A DNA stretch of 64,000 nt from Microvenator marinus (GCF_007993755.1 NZ_CP042467.1:2876001-2940000); one strand, 5' to 3'; positions 17,463 to 29,754 are shown, counted from the first letter of the stretch. Numbers and translations are program-made. Notes: generated by a model from the letters alone, not told the origin.

Positions 17463-18487
17463 TGAGACTCGAGGAAATTGATACGAACGTCGTCGCCCAA
17501 ATTTGAGAGCAGATACTTCTTGAATCGCTCACGTATCTGGACTTCGACCTGCCTGATACGCTCTTTGGAGACGCCGAACTCATCACCGAGCTCTACAAGA
17601 CTCCGCGGATCTTCAGCGATCATGCGCTGAGTCCATATCGCCTGTTCGCGCTCGTCATCGAGTGATTCACCAAAGGCCTTGATGGCGGCGCCAATCTGGG
17701 AGCCCATTTCGCGATTCGCAGCCCATTCTTCCGGGTCTTCGGCAGATTCATCGGCCATGAGCTCGCCGATAGTCGTCTTGTCGAGACCTGGAGCTGTCTG
17801 GTCCATGTAGACTGGCGGTGAGTCCAGCTGTTGTGCCACGCGCACAACCTCGGCCTCATCCACGTCCAGGTACTCCGCAATAAGTGCGGGCGTGGGCTCT
17901 TCACCCCGCCGAATCAACTCGCGGCGGGCCTTTTTCAGATTGTAAAAGAGTTTTCGGCCGGCTCTGGAGCTGCCGATCCTAACCGGATGCAGGTGATTCA
18001 TGAGGTAGTTCAGAATCATCGCCCGGATCCAGTACTGTGCGTAACTCGTGAACTTGACGCCACGATAGGGGTCGTAGCGAGTCACTGCCTCGGCGAGACC
18101 GACGTTGCCCTCTTGGATGAGATCCAGAAGGTTTGTCCAACGCCTTTGGTATTCGCGTGCGATTTTAACCACGAGACGCAGGTTGGTGATGATGAGCATC
18201 TTCGCGGCGTTCGCGTCTTCGTCGTTCTTGTAGCGCTCGGCTAGTTTCTGCTGCTCTTCAGCAGGCAGAGGCGCGATGTGGCTAAGCCTTGCGAGGTACG
18301 CAGAGAGCGGATCCGAGCCCACCAAGTCGCTTGAGACGCCGCCTGTCATCATCAGGCTCAAGTCCCCGAGCTCCTCGGCTTCCCTCAAGCCTTCTTCGGA
18401 CAAATCAAGGGAATCGTCGTCCTCTAGAATCTCGACGTCGATATCTGAATCCGCCTGATTTTGTTCGTCTCTTGCCATCCGTGTCAT
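17459..18487 (-). CDS. RNA polymerase sigma factor, sigma-32 (RpoH)-like
   Basis: A 342-residue group 3/RpoH-type sigma factor with an acidic N-terminal extension of about 55 residues. Region 1.2 is DPLSAYLARLSHIAPLPAEE. Region 2 holds LRLVVKIAREYQRRWTNLLD, DLIQEGNVGLAEAVTRYDP, VKFTSYAQYWIRA. Region 4 ends SLVELGDEFGVSKERIRQVE. It differs from classical RpoH in heading an operon with two lipoproteins and a kinase. The ATG at 18487 is preceded by AAGGG. Whether it is the heat-shock sigma factor or a specialised paralogue cannot be decided here. Confidence 0.85.
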   Translation of the reverse strand: MTRMARDEQNQADSDIDVEILEDDDSLDLSEEGLREAEELGDLSLMMTGGVSSDLVGSDPLSAYLARLSHIAPLPAEEQQKLAERYKNDEDANAAKMLIITNLRLVVKIAREYQRRWTNLLDLIQEGNVGLAEAVTRYDPYRGVKFTSYAQYWIRAMILNYLMNHLHPVRIGSSRAGRKLFYNLKKARRELIRRGEEPTPALIAEYLDVDEAEVVRVAQQLDSPPVYMDQTAPGLDKTTIGELMADESAEDPEEWAANREMGSQIGAAIKAFGESLDDEREQAIWTQRMIAEDPRSLVELGDEFGVSKERIRQVEVQIRERFKKYLLSNLGDDVRINFLESQ

Positions 18488-18546
18488 CCGTTCAACCCTT
18501 TTCTGATATTACACCTGCTATATGACGATGGCCAGCAAGGTTGGTT

Positions 18547-22449
<3,903 letters not shown>

Positions 22450-22547
22450 CGGCCTCTCAAACAACGGCGAGGCGTGCCAAATTTTGAATGCTCATTCATC
22501 AGTAAGAGAAAGATGCCACAGGGTGGACAAAATTCCCAGAAGCGAAC

Positions 22548-23939
22548 TTACATATTTAGTGGCGAGCCGGTAACGGATAGAGCCGCTTCTTTGATCACTT
22601 CGGCGAGTGTCGGGTGTGCGTGTGAGCTGCGGCCGATATCCTCGGATGACGCGCCAAATTCCATGGCAACGGCGAGCTCGGCGATCAGGTCGCCCGCCCG
22701 TGGTCCGATGATTTGCGCCCCAAGGAGGCGATCGGTTTTTTCGTCCGCCAGGATTTTCACGAAGCCCTGTGTGCTGGCTAACGCCTTTGCGCGGCCGTTT
22801 GCCATGAAGGGGAATTTTCCTTTTTTGTAGGCGATGCCGGCTTCTTTGAGGGCTTCTTCGGTTTTACCCACGGACGCGATCTCAGGCTCGGTATAAACCA
22901 CGTCAGGAATCGCGTCGTAGTTGATATGTGCGCCGATGCCGTTCATGCGCTCCACGCAGACCACTCCTTCTTCCTCTGCCTTGTGGGCGAGCATTGGTCC
23001 GGGGATCACGTCTCCGATGGCGTAGACGCCCTTGACCGAGGTCTCGAAATTCTTGTCCACGTGGATGGTGCCGCGCTTGTCGGTTTCAAGACCGATATTG
23101 GAGAGCCCGAGGCCGTCCGTGTATGGGCGGCGCCCCACCGAGACGAGCACGCGATCGCCTTGAATCGATTTGGACTCGCCCTTTTCTTCATACGTCACTG
23201 TCACGGTTTCGCCGTCTACTTTGGTGCCCGTAACTTTGACGTCGAGGAGGAATTCAACGCCTTGTTTGCCGAAGATCTTCTTGGCCTCTTTGGCGACCTC
23301 GGCGTCCGAGTTGCCTAGGATTTTTGGCATGTACTCGAGCACGGTGACTTTTGCGCCCAGACGGCGCCAGACCGAGCCGAGCTCAAGCCCGATGACCCCG
23401 GCACCGATCACGATGAGGTGCTTTGGAACTTCTTCGAACTTGAGCGCACCTGTGGAGTCCACCACGCGATCTTTGTCGATGGTCACCCCAGGAATGCTGG
23501 ACGGTTTTGAGCCCGTAGCGATGAGGATTTTCTTGGTTTCGAGCACCTCTTCGGTCCCGTCATCTTTCTTGACGGTCACCTGGTTCTTGCCGGTGATCGA
23601 GCCAAATCCTTGGATGCCGTCGACCTTGTACTTCTTAAAGAGGTATCCGATGCCGCCGGTGAGTTGCCCGACGATCTGATTCTTGCGCTCGAGCATGGCG
23701 CTCAGATCCAATTGGATATCGGAGACTTTGACACCGTGTTGTTCCAACGCGTGATGGGCCTCTTCGAATTTTTCGCTGGACTCAAGCAAGGCCTTCGACG
23801 GGATACATCCCACGTTGAGGCAGGTACCGCCGTAGGTTGAATACTTCTCAATGCACGCCACCTTCATTCCAAGCTGACCTGCACGAACCGCAGCGATATA
23901 GCCCCCAGGACCCGAACCAATTACAACCAAATCGTACAT
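22548..23939 (-). CDS. lpdA: Dihydrolipoyl dehydrogenase (E3)
   Basis: A 463-residue flavoprotein that reoxidises dihydrolipoamide in 2-oxoacid dehydrogenase complexes. It shows the FAD motif VVIGSGPGGYIAAVRAG at the N-terminus, the redox disulfide in GGTCLNVGCIPSKAL, an NAD-binding VIGAGVIGLELGSVWRRLG, and the C-terminal catalytic HAHPTLAEV. Length and motifs are normal for the family. The matching E2 gene is at 54.4 kb in the same window, but the genes do not form one operon. Confidence 0.95.
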   Translation of the reverse strand: MYDLVVIGSGPGGYIAAVRAGQLGMKVACIEKYSTYGGTCLNVGCIPSKALLESSEKFEEAHHALEQHGVKVSDIQLDLSAMLERKNQIVGQLTGGIGYLFKKYKVDGIQGFGSITGKNQVTVKKDDGTEEVLETKKILIATGSKPSSIPGVTIDKDRVVDSTGALKFEEVPKHLIVIGAGVIGLELGSVWRRLGAKVTVLEYMPKILGNSDAEVAKEAKKIFGKQGVEFLLDVKVTGTKVDGETVTVTYEEKGESKSIQGDRVLVSVGRRPYTDGLGLSNIGLETDKRGTIHVDKNFETSVKGVYAIGDVIPGPMLAHKAEEEGVVCVERMNGIGAHINYDAIPDVVYTEPEIASVGKTEEALKEAGIAYKKGKFPFMANGRAKALASTQGFVKILADEKTDRLLGAQIIGPRAGDLIAELAVAMEFGASSEDIGRSSHAHPTLAEVIKEAALSVTGSPLNM

Positions 23940-23972
23940 GACTTCTCCATCAAGAGAGGGAGTCTCCCCATA

Positions 23973-25124
23973 CTACTCTTCGTTTCGGTCGTCTACTTCG
24001 TCTCCTGTGAGTCCATCAAAACTCAAGCCAGCCTGTGTGAGTTGGCCGCCCGCGTAGACGACGATTCCGCCCCCGCCGCTCTTGGAGATCACGGTGTCCG
24101 AGATGTCCAACGATCCGCGAGTAGTGGTTTGGCCTGTAACCACAACGGCGAACTCATTATTTTGGAAGTTCTTGCCGCCCGCATTCGCGATCACCGCGTT
24201 TTGAACCACATTGCTGGTGCTAAGGGATTGGAACGCGAGTCCGCCCCAATAGCCGGCGATATCTTCCACACCCATAAGCATTACTGGCGCGTCCGCGGTG
24301 CCGAGTACGGAGATGCTTCCGTCGCGGGTGTGCAGGGTCGCGCCTTGCTCAAACTGAACTTCCACGCCAGCCTCGAGCGTCAGCGCACCACCTTCCTCCA
24401 CGCCGCCCGATGGCGCCACCTGGTAGGGTACGTCGAGCGCTTGCCATGACGCTGTGGTTTCAAGACCCCCACGAGTAACGTGCACGGCAGCTTTGGTGTT
24501 GCCTGCCATTACAAACGACGGGTCGATCTCTTGGGCTTGCTGGAAAGGCACAGCAACAGGGAAGTCGTCCACGTCTGAGAAGCTCACGTTGGTCGAGCCT
24601 GCGATGGTACCGCCGGCCGTGATGGAGAGCCCGATTCCCGCACAGTTTTGCACGTTGACGTTGGTCATCACGAGGCTTCCGGGCGACGTGGTGTCGCCTT
24701 GAACGGTGATACCCCAGTCGTTGAATTGGAAACTGGAGGTGCAGAAGTCTGTGAGCGTTGTGTGGGTAAGCTTGTTGTCTGGAGACACCGAAGCAAAAGC
24801 GATTCCACCCCAGAAGCCAGGCTCTGCGGTTTGGCCTTCGAAGACGATCGGTGCTTCTTCGGTGCCGGCAGAGTCAAGAGAACCCGTCGTGACCTGAATG
24901 GATGCGCCTTGCGCCAAACGGACGGTGGTTCCAGGTCTGACGTCAAGCGCCGCTTCTACGCGAATGGTCTCCTCTACGAGGATGGTGTCGCACTCGGCGC
25001 CCCAGGTGGTGACTTCGGTAATGTTGGCGTCTACCACGGTCTCGCAAGGTGCTGGACCACTGTCGCCACCACAGCCGTAGATAAATGCGGTACATACTAG
25101 AGTTGCAGGTATTCTCAATTTCAT
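23973..25124 (-). CDS. Lipoprotein with duplicated beta-helix-like halves
   Basis: A 383-residue predicted lipoprotein (AFIYGC lipobox). Two halves repeat one pattern: PGTTVRLAQGASIQV / AGVEVQFEQGATLHT, then APIVFEG / APVMLMG, then FWGGIAFAS / YWGGLAFQS, and FQFNDWGITVQG / FQNNEFAVVVTG. The FQxN...GxxxxG runs look like right-handed parallel beta-helix coils. It ends in an acidic tail (DEVDDRNEE). No catalytic residues are evident; carbohydrate binding or surface adhesion is only a guess from the fold. Confidence 0.75.
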   Translation of the reverse strand: MKLRIPATLVCTAFIYGCGGDSGPAPCETVVDANITEVTTWGAECDTILVEETIRVEAALDVRPGTTVRLAQGASIQVTTGSLDSAGTEEAPIVFEGQTAEPGFWGGIAFASVSPDNKLTHTTLTDFCTSSFQFNDWGITVQGDTTSPGSLVMTNVNVQNCAGIGLSITAGGTIAGSTNVSFSDVDDFPVAVPFQQAQEIDPSFVMAGNTKAAVHVTRGGLETTASWQALDVPYQVAPSGGVEEGGALTLEAGVEVQFEQGATLHTRDGSISVLGTADAPVMLMGVEDIAGYWGGLAFQSLSTSNVVQNAVIANAGGKNFQNNEFAVVVTGQTTTRGSLDISDTVISKSGGGGIVVYAGGQLTQAGLSFDGLTGDEVDDRNEE

Positions 25125-25222
25125 GATGTCTCCTCCCGATTTGTGGGGATGCTTGTTATGCCCGGAGGGGCGTTTTTTGTAAGACTAAAAGATCTTGGGG
25201 GAAATTCAATAGTTGTTTGGGG

Positions 25223-25250
25223 GTTTGAGTTTTTTTGCGGGGGAGTTAGA
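25223..25250 (+). promoter_or_regulatory. Weak promoter candidate for the small Cys-rich gene
   Basis: TTGAGT and TAGACT lie 16 bases apart about 75 bases before the start codon. Both boxes match the sigma-70 consensus at four of six positions only. Confidence 0.25.
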
Positions 25251-25287
25251 CTGTTTTGGACGCTAAGTCTTTTTGCGTAGTTCATCT

Positions 25288-25306
25288 GAGGAGGAGAGAC
25301 CTCCTC
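25288..25306 (+). promoter_or_regulatory. 5' UTR hairpin upstream of the small Cys-rich gene
   Basis: GAGGAGG, loop AGAGA, CCTCCTC forms a perfect seven-base-pair stem 18 bases before the start codon. Its 3' arm is complementary to a Shine-Dalgarno sequence and could also pair with the gene's own GGAG at 25316-25319, so it may control ribosome access. This is inferred from base pairing only. Confidence 0.45.
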
Positions 25307-25324
25307 TACAATAATGGAGTAACC

Positions 25325-25546
25325 ATGAAATCGATTCTCTTTGCACTTACCGCATCCGCCGCTTTGTTGATCGCAGTTCCAAGCTTTGCTTGTGACGGAC
25401 ATGCCAAGGCCGAAGGCGAGGAAACCACCAAGACCGCTAATGCAGAATCCTGCGGTTGCGACTCCTGCGCCTCCGACAAAGACTGCGCATCATGCGAGAA
25501 GTGCGCAAAGAAAGAAAAGAAAGAAGAGACTAAGAAGAAGTCTTAA
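25325..25546 (+). CDS. Small secreted cysteine-rich protein, probably metal-binding
   Basis: A 73-residue protein with a Sec signal peptide (residues 1-22, ending VPSFA). The mature 51 residues hold seven cysteines, six of them packed as CxCxxCx5CxxCxxC (C43, C45, C48, C54, C57, C60), followed by a Lys/Glu tail. The spacing suits a metallothionein-like metal site or a tight disulfide core. No modifying enzyme is encoded beside it. GGAG precedes the ATG with a good spacer, and a strong hairpin sits in the leader. Metal binding is inferred from cysteine spacing. Confidence 0.75.
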   Translation: MKSILFALTASAALLIAVPSFACDGHAKAEGEETTKTANAESCGCDSCASDKDCASCEKCAKKEKKEETKKKS

Positions 25547-25564
25547 TTCTCAGGTCTTGAGAAT
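25546..25564. terminator. Hairpin between convergent genes, possible bidirectional terminator
   Basis: ATTCTCA, loop GGTCT, TGAGAAT makes a seven-base-pair stem across the stop codons of the small Cys-rich gene and the facing Tat-protein gene. There is no U-tract, so intrinsic termination is uncertain. Confidence 0.3.
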
Positions 25565-27079
25565 GAAAGGCAGTTCAGGCGCTGATTGGACATCGGCGAA
25601 CTGATTATAAACCGATGCGGGCACCTTTAGTGCTCGCATTGTTGTTTTCCAGATAGACGCTCCTGGAATTCTGCCGGAGTTGTCCGTCACGGCCCCTGCA
25701 AGCGCGCCCGTATTGGCGTCGGGAATATGGTAGCGGTAGTTATGGCCGTCGCCAGTGTTTCCAGCCACCGAGATATCCCCATAATAGCCACCGCGCACCA
25801 TGCCGCCGGCCAGAATGACGGTATTCTTACCTTCGTTGCCGTAGCTAGCCGCTGCGGGCGAACGACCGCCGTCCAGGCTGTAGATCGCGATGAGGGTGCG
25901 GTCCCACATTCCGGCGGCTTTGAAGCTCTCGATGAGGCGCACCAGCGGGAGCACAGTTTGGCGGGCTTTGACGTGCATCTGGTCGGGCGTTCGCTGGTCA
26001 TGGACGTCAAGATAATCAAACTCAACCGCAAATGTACGGGTCATATCGTTGGAGAGCAATTTGAAGGCGTACGCGCACTGCTCCCAGATATTTGCCTTGA
26101 TGTTTTGACCCACTTGAGGCGGCACACCTTCGCTCCAGTAATTACGCTCCTCGTCGGAAAGCGGCAGGCTGATGGTCTGGGTTTGTCCGGTATAAAGGAG
26201 TTCTTGGACCTCTTGAATATTCTGGTTGTGCCTGTCCACAGCGCCCGTTGAATAGCCGTACTTCTGGAAATAGCGCTGGTCGAGGGAGCGCAGGATTCTC
26301 GAGATGGTAGCGGCCTCCTCGGGAGATGCGAGCACGTTCAAGTCGCGGACTTGGTCTGGGAAGGCGTTCATGAGCTCGGAGACATTCTGGCGGCGGTCGA
26401 GCTCGGCACCCGGCAGCCCAGCACCGAAGTGATAGACCGTGTGGAAGCGGCTCACGCCCTTAAATGCCACGCCGTTTCTGAGCGGTTTATCGTCGAGCTG
26501 CTTTTGCCAATAATTGTGCAACGCGGCGGGCGTAGGGGTGGAGGAGTAGTGTGGTTCGTTGCCTTGCTCGGAGTAGGCCGGTTCGGCCTCGTACATGGCC
26601 ATACGCCCGGCACCGCCGTTATATCCGCGGCCCGGAGATCGCGTGCAGTTTGCGGCTTCGTGGCCGTGGATGCGGCCCACAGAAAGCTCGAACATCTCGC
26701 AGCACGCGATATCGTCGAGATGCGGGATGAGCTCCATGGAGTCTTCGGTCAGGTAGAAGTTATGCGCCTGCTGACTCAGGTTATTGTAGAAGAGCGCGCA
26801 TTTTGTGCCGTTGGTGCCGCGGCGCAAATCCGCGTGGGTCGCAAGGCCTGGAGAGACGAAGACATGGCCGAAATCCCATTGGTCGCGAAGGTTGATCTCC
26901 ACAAAATAGGTGGGCGCGGAGTTCTCCATCTCTTGTGCGTGGGCCTCTCCGACGAGCATGGACATCGCGTCGAATTTCAGCGCGGCAGGAACGGCAGGAG
27001 ACGCTAGGGCCGCGCCCATGAGCTTGAGGAACCGGCGGCGCTTAATCGGCGACATTTCTTTGAGATTAGGCACTTTCAT
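25550..27079 (-). CDS. Tat-exported DUF1501-like protein
   Basis: A 509-residue protein with a twin-arginine signal (IKRRRFLKLMGAALASPAVP). The C-terminal part resembles the alkaline-phosphatase/sulfatase-like DUF1501 family: WDRTLIAIYSLDGGRSPAA, NEGKNTVILAGGMVRGGYYG. Several Cys and His residues (DDIACCEMF, GRIHGHEAANC) lie in the first third. Its start overlaps the stop of the upstream CxxCH lipoprotein by four bases. Families of this kind are often paired with c-type-cytochrome-like partners, as here. The enzymatic activity is unknown. Confidence 0.8.
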   Translation of the reverse strand: MKVPNLKEMSPIKRRRFLKLMGAALASPAVPAALKFDAMSMLVGEAHAQEMENSAPTYFVEINLRDQWDFGHVFVSPGLATHADLRRGTNGTKCALFYNNLSQQAHNFYLTEDSMELIPHLDDIACCEMFELSVGRIHGHEAANCTRSPGRGYNGGAGRMAMYEAEPAYSEQGNEPHYSSTPTPAALHNYWQKQLDDKPLRNGVAFKGVSRFHTVYHFGAGLPGAELDRRQNVSELMNAFPDQVRDLNVLASPEEAATISRILRSLDQRYFQKYGYSTGAVDRHNQNIQEVQELLYTGQTQTISLPLSDEERNYWSEGVPPQVGQNIKANIWEQCAYAFKLLSNDMTRTFAVEFDYLDVHDQRTPDQMHVKARQTVLPLVRLIESFKAAGMWDRTLIAIYSLDGGRSPAAASYGNEGKNTVILAGGMVRGGYYGDISVAGNTGDGHNYRYHIPDANTGALAGAVTDNSGRIPGASIWKTTMRALKVPASVYNQFADVQSAPELPFILKT

Positions 27080-28341
27080 TGAACATCTCCTTGGCTCGAG
27101 AGAACCACTTGAATCACACGAGGCTCCACAAAGGTTTCGACCACGATATCAGCCCACGTGGGGTCTTGGGTCTGGCCTTTGGTTGCGCGCCATGCGACCT
27201 GCTCGAGCATATCGCGGGCGATCTTTCCGGCGGCGGTATCGGTCATTCCAAACGTGTATTCGATGACGTTTCGAGCCATGCAGGGCACGAAGACATCGCT
27301 TTCACTTAGGACCTGTGCGGCCCCGCGAATATCAGGGACATCTTGGCCGAACATCTTTGAGCCCTCAAAAGCGGCGGCGGATTCATCGTCCATATGCGAG
27401 GTCATGAGCCCACCAAAGCTGCGTCCAAGCTCGCCTTCCGGGTCTTGGAGACCGGTTGCTTCAGCGCGCCAGAGGCCGGTTTGGTCGAACTTCACGAAGA
27501 ATTGGGCGTGTGCTCCGAATTGGCCGTGGCACGAATAACAGGCGGAGCCGTTGCCGAATGCGTCTTTAGCTTCTTCCACCGTTTGTTCTTCGGCCGTGCT
27601 CGCGCGGAACATCGGGATCAACACTTCTTTCTCAAGATAGGGCTGAAGGTCTGATTCCATAGGATAGGCGCGGCAGGCGAAGACCTTCATGAGGCGCGTG
27701 GCGCGCCCGAGGTTGAAGCGGCCGGCGTTTCCAGCGAGGAACGCTCGGGTGGTGAGCACGCCCGCGTTGTATGGAGCACCGGAGTCGCAGGTGGTCTGGG
27801 TGCCATCGGCGGCGATACAATAATCTGCGGTGATGATGGTGGAGAAGGGCAAGCCGGAGTTGACCACGTATTCGACGAGCCTTCCGGGCGCCTCGAAGTC
27901 CACGCCGTCTCTCTCGCCGCTCGCCTTGAGTTTCTGCGCCATCAGGTAGCGCGCCGAGCGGGCAAAGCCGGGTTCTTTGGTCCAGGCTTCGAGCATTGGG
28001 CGAATCGCCTCTGACCCTTGAGCTTGCAGGGCGTTGACCTCTGCCGACTCGAGTGGGCGACCGACGAGCATCTGCACGAGACTTCGCATGTAGAATGTGG
28101 CGTCTTCAGGGCTGAGCTCAGGTGGCTCGACCCGCAGGGGCGCTGTGTTTTCGGGCTGCTCGGGCGTCTCGGGCTGCTCGGGAAGAGGCGTAGGGTTTGT
28201 CTGAGGCTCAGGCGTTTGGGTAGGTGCTGGGGAGTTCATGGGCGCGAGCGCGCCGGGCTCGTCAGCGCCGATGGCGACTTCGCCTTTGCATCCAATTCCA
28301 AGTGTCCCGAGTGCGAGTGAAAGTAGAATTAGGTGTTTCAT
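27076..28341 (-). CDS. Lipoprotein with CxxCH motif (cytochrome-c-like, DUF1588/1592-type)
   Basis: A 421-residue predicted lipoprotein; the ATG at 28341 starts a canonical signal (LSLALGTLGIGC) and overlaps the upstream gene by four bases. After a Pro/Glu/Gln-rich linker it contains FACRAYPM and ACYSCHGQFGAHAQF, a CxxCH haem-binding-type motif. The arrangement resembles DUF1588/DUF1592 proteins that neighbour Tat-exported partners. It is the middle gene of a three-gene coupled operon. Haem attachment is inferred from the motif alone. Confidence 0.75.
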   Translation of the reverse strand: MKHLILLSLALGTLGIGCKGEVAIGADEPGALAPMNSPAPTQTPEPQTNPTPLPEQPETPEQPENTAPLRVEPPELSPEDATFYMRSLVQMLVGRPLESAEVNALQAQGSEAIRPMLEAWTKEPGFARSARYLMAQKLKASGERDGVDFEAPGRLVEYVVNSGLPFSTIITADYCIAADGTQTTCDSGAPYNAGVLTTRAFLAGNAGRFNLGRATRLMKVFACRAYPMESDLQPYLEKEVLIPMFRASTAEEQTVEEAKDAFGNGSACYSCHGQFGAHAQFFVKFDQTGLWRAEATGLQDPEGELGRSFGGLMTSHMDDESAAAFEGSKMFGQDVPDIRGAAQVLSESDVFVPCMARNVIEYTFGMTDTAAGKIARDMLEQVAWRATKGQTQDPTWADIVVETFVEPRVIQVVLSSQGDVQ

Positions 28342-28937
28342 CGTCCTACGAACTCCATGGATGAGAGCACTGCAAGGCACGTGGTTTCGTAGCGTTGTTC
28401 GGCCGGCACTGCTTCTTCAGCGAGCGCGTCTTCGACGATGGCGAGGTCTTGCTCGTTGGCTTCGCGGCCGTAGGCGGCGGTGACGAATTCGTTGAGATGC
28501 TCAGGCAATGAGGGATATCGGTCGCGCATTGCGGCGGAGTTGCAGACGGCCTTGAGCGATTGGACCCAGGTGGACATTTTGGCTGCAGACCACGAGAGGT
28601 CAGCGCCGATTCCCTGGCCGTAGTTGTGGTCACCAAGGGCGTAGCGGTTTCGATTGAGGTCTTCAAAGGCCGGGTCTTCTTGCGAGAGTCCAACAACACG
28701 TTCAAGTTTCGCAATTCTAACATGGAAGGGCAATAATTGCGTGTTTTCGCGAGAGATTTCGAACGCTGGTGGGAGAGGCTCATTGGTCTTTGGGTCGATG
28801 ACCTGGCCGTTCTCGTCGTACTTCGGAAGGTTCGACTCGGTCTCATCACCCATCATCAATTCGACTTCGCCCATTCCACACGCGCTGAGCGCGGATGCCA
28901 TGAGGATTAACACGAAGGTTTGGAGGAGTTTTTTCAT
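28338..28937 (-). CDS. Lipoprotein, first gene of the DUF1501-type operon
   Basis: A 199-residue predicted lipoprotein (LMASALSAC lipobox) of unknown function. I chose the ATG at 28937, which gives a clean signal peptide; the frame is open 36 bases further. The mature region has two cysteines (KAVCNSAA, ETTCLAVL) and resembles no family I can name. The repeated coupling of this gene, the CxxCH lipoprotein and the Tat protein by four-base overlaps indicates that the three act together outside the cytoplasm. Confidence 0.7.
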   Translation of the reverse strand: MKKLLQTFVLILMASALSACGMGEVELMMGDETESNLPKYDENGQVIDPKTNEPLPPAFEISRENTQLLPFHVRIAKLERVVGLSQEDPAFEDLNRNRYALGDHNYGQGIGADLSWSAAKMSTWVQSLKAVCNSAAMRDRYPSLPEHLNEFVTAAYGREANEQDLAIVEDALAEEAVPAEQRYETTCLAVLSSMEFVGR

Positions 28938-28972
28938 CGATTTTGCCCGTTTCGTACTTTCTGCCACTCGCA

Positions 28973-28984
28973 CCTACATGTAGG
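28973..28984. promoter_or_regulatory. Perfect 12-bp palindrome upstream of the three-gene operon
   Basis: CCTACATGTAGG lies about 36 bases before the start codon of the first lipoprotein gene of the operon, a position suited to an operator. No cognate regulator is apparent. Confidence 0.25.
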
Positions 28985-29102
28985 AGCAAGAATGATACCA
29001 ACGTTTTGGGGTCAAAAATACGTAGTTTTAGGGGCTTAGGTGCTCTAGATCGGAGACTTTTGACCACGATCGGGGGATCTGGACCGTGGGATCAAAGCCA
29101 CA

Positions 29103-29372
29103 GTGCGCATCTGGGCGAGTTCGACCTTGCTCTTCAACGCTGTGGGGGCGAGGATCGCGGAGGTGGGCGCCCAAGGCGCTCCTGACATCTACGAAGAGGC
29201 TGTCCCGAGGCTTGAATTGGTCGCGCGCCAGAAGCTCGGCGACACATTGAAGCTGGGGTTCAAGGCCACCAACCTCATCGACCCGGAAATTCGGTACACG
29301 CAGGGGGACCGGCTAGTGAGCAGACTAAGGACGGGGCGAAAGTTCTCGGTGAGCATCGGCGCAGATTTCTGA
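29103..29372 (+). pseudogene. C-terminal remnant of a TonB-dependent receptor
   Basis: The 89-codon frame reads like the last strands of a TonB-dependent outer-membrane receptor: STLLFNAVGARIAEVG, APDIYEEAVPRLELVARQKL, LGFKATNLIDPEIRYTQG, and a C-terminal Phe (VSIGADF). No plug or upstream barrel exists: in-frame upstream sequence reaches a stop at 29061 and is not protein-like, and no ribosome site precedes it. It is best explained as the tail left after deletion of the rest of the gene. The receptor's substrate cannot be told. Confidence 0.65.
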
Positions 29373-29391
29373 GCCTCCCTATCTGCAGCTT

Positions 29392-29408
29392 GTGGCTTGA
29401 ATAGCCAC
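29392..29408 (+). other. Intergenic hairpin after the receptor remnant
   Basis: GTGGCT, loop TGAAT, AGCCAC forms a six-base-pair stem 20 bases after the remnant's stop codon. There is no U-tract; it could be an old terminator. Confidence 0.3.
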
Positions 29409-29462
29409 TAGATGCTAAGCTTGCGGGGTGATCAGGACGGGCTCGGAGTGAGTGGAGAGCGC

Positions 29463-29747
29463 ATGGATTGGCGGCGCGAGGGACTGGGGCGAAATCGGCA
29501 GGTGGGAAAGCCGAGAAACACCATGGGAGCACTCTTCGTGTTGATGGTCATACTGGGGGCTTGGGCCTATTCGTATTTCGAGAGGGCCAATGACCCGGTG
29601 CGAATCTTTGGGGCAAAGATACTGAATTGCCCACCGAGAGATCTGAGCGTTCGACCCAAGGGAGAGGAGCTCGTGATTGAGGGATGTGGACGCGTGCTCT
29701 ATGCGCGGTGCGAGGAGAGTGGCTGCATCGACGTGGACGCGTTCTAG
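29463..29747 (+). CDS. Small membrane-anchored protein with Cys-containing C-terminal motif
   Basis: A 94-residue protein: a short basic N-terminus, one transmembrane helix (MGALFVLMVILGAWAYSYF, about residues 21-39), then a small exported domain with LNCPPRDLSV, IEGCGRVLYARCEESGC. The C...GCGR...C...C pattern with four cysteines recurs in small extracytoplasmic domains that I associate with Myxococcota lipoproteins; that association is from memory. Starts at 29412 or 29524 are also possible; no ribosome site decides between them. Confidence 0.55.
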   Translation: MDWRREGLGRNRQVGKPRNTMGALFVLMVILGAWAYSYFERANDPVRIFGAKILNCPPRDLSVRPKGEELVIEGCGRVLYARCEESGCIDVDAF

Positions 29748-29754
29748 CGGAGGT

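Noticed and set aside
25288-25306. Leader hairpin as a member of the GCTCTGT-loop family
   Set aside because: It shares the GAGGAGG/CCTCCTC stem but its loop is AGAGA, so the defining loop is absent.
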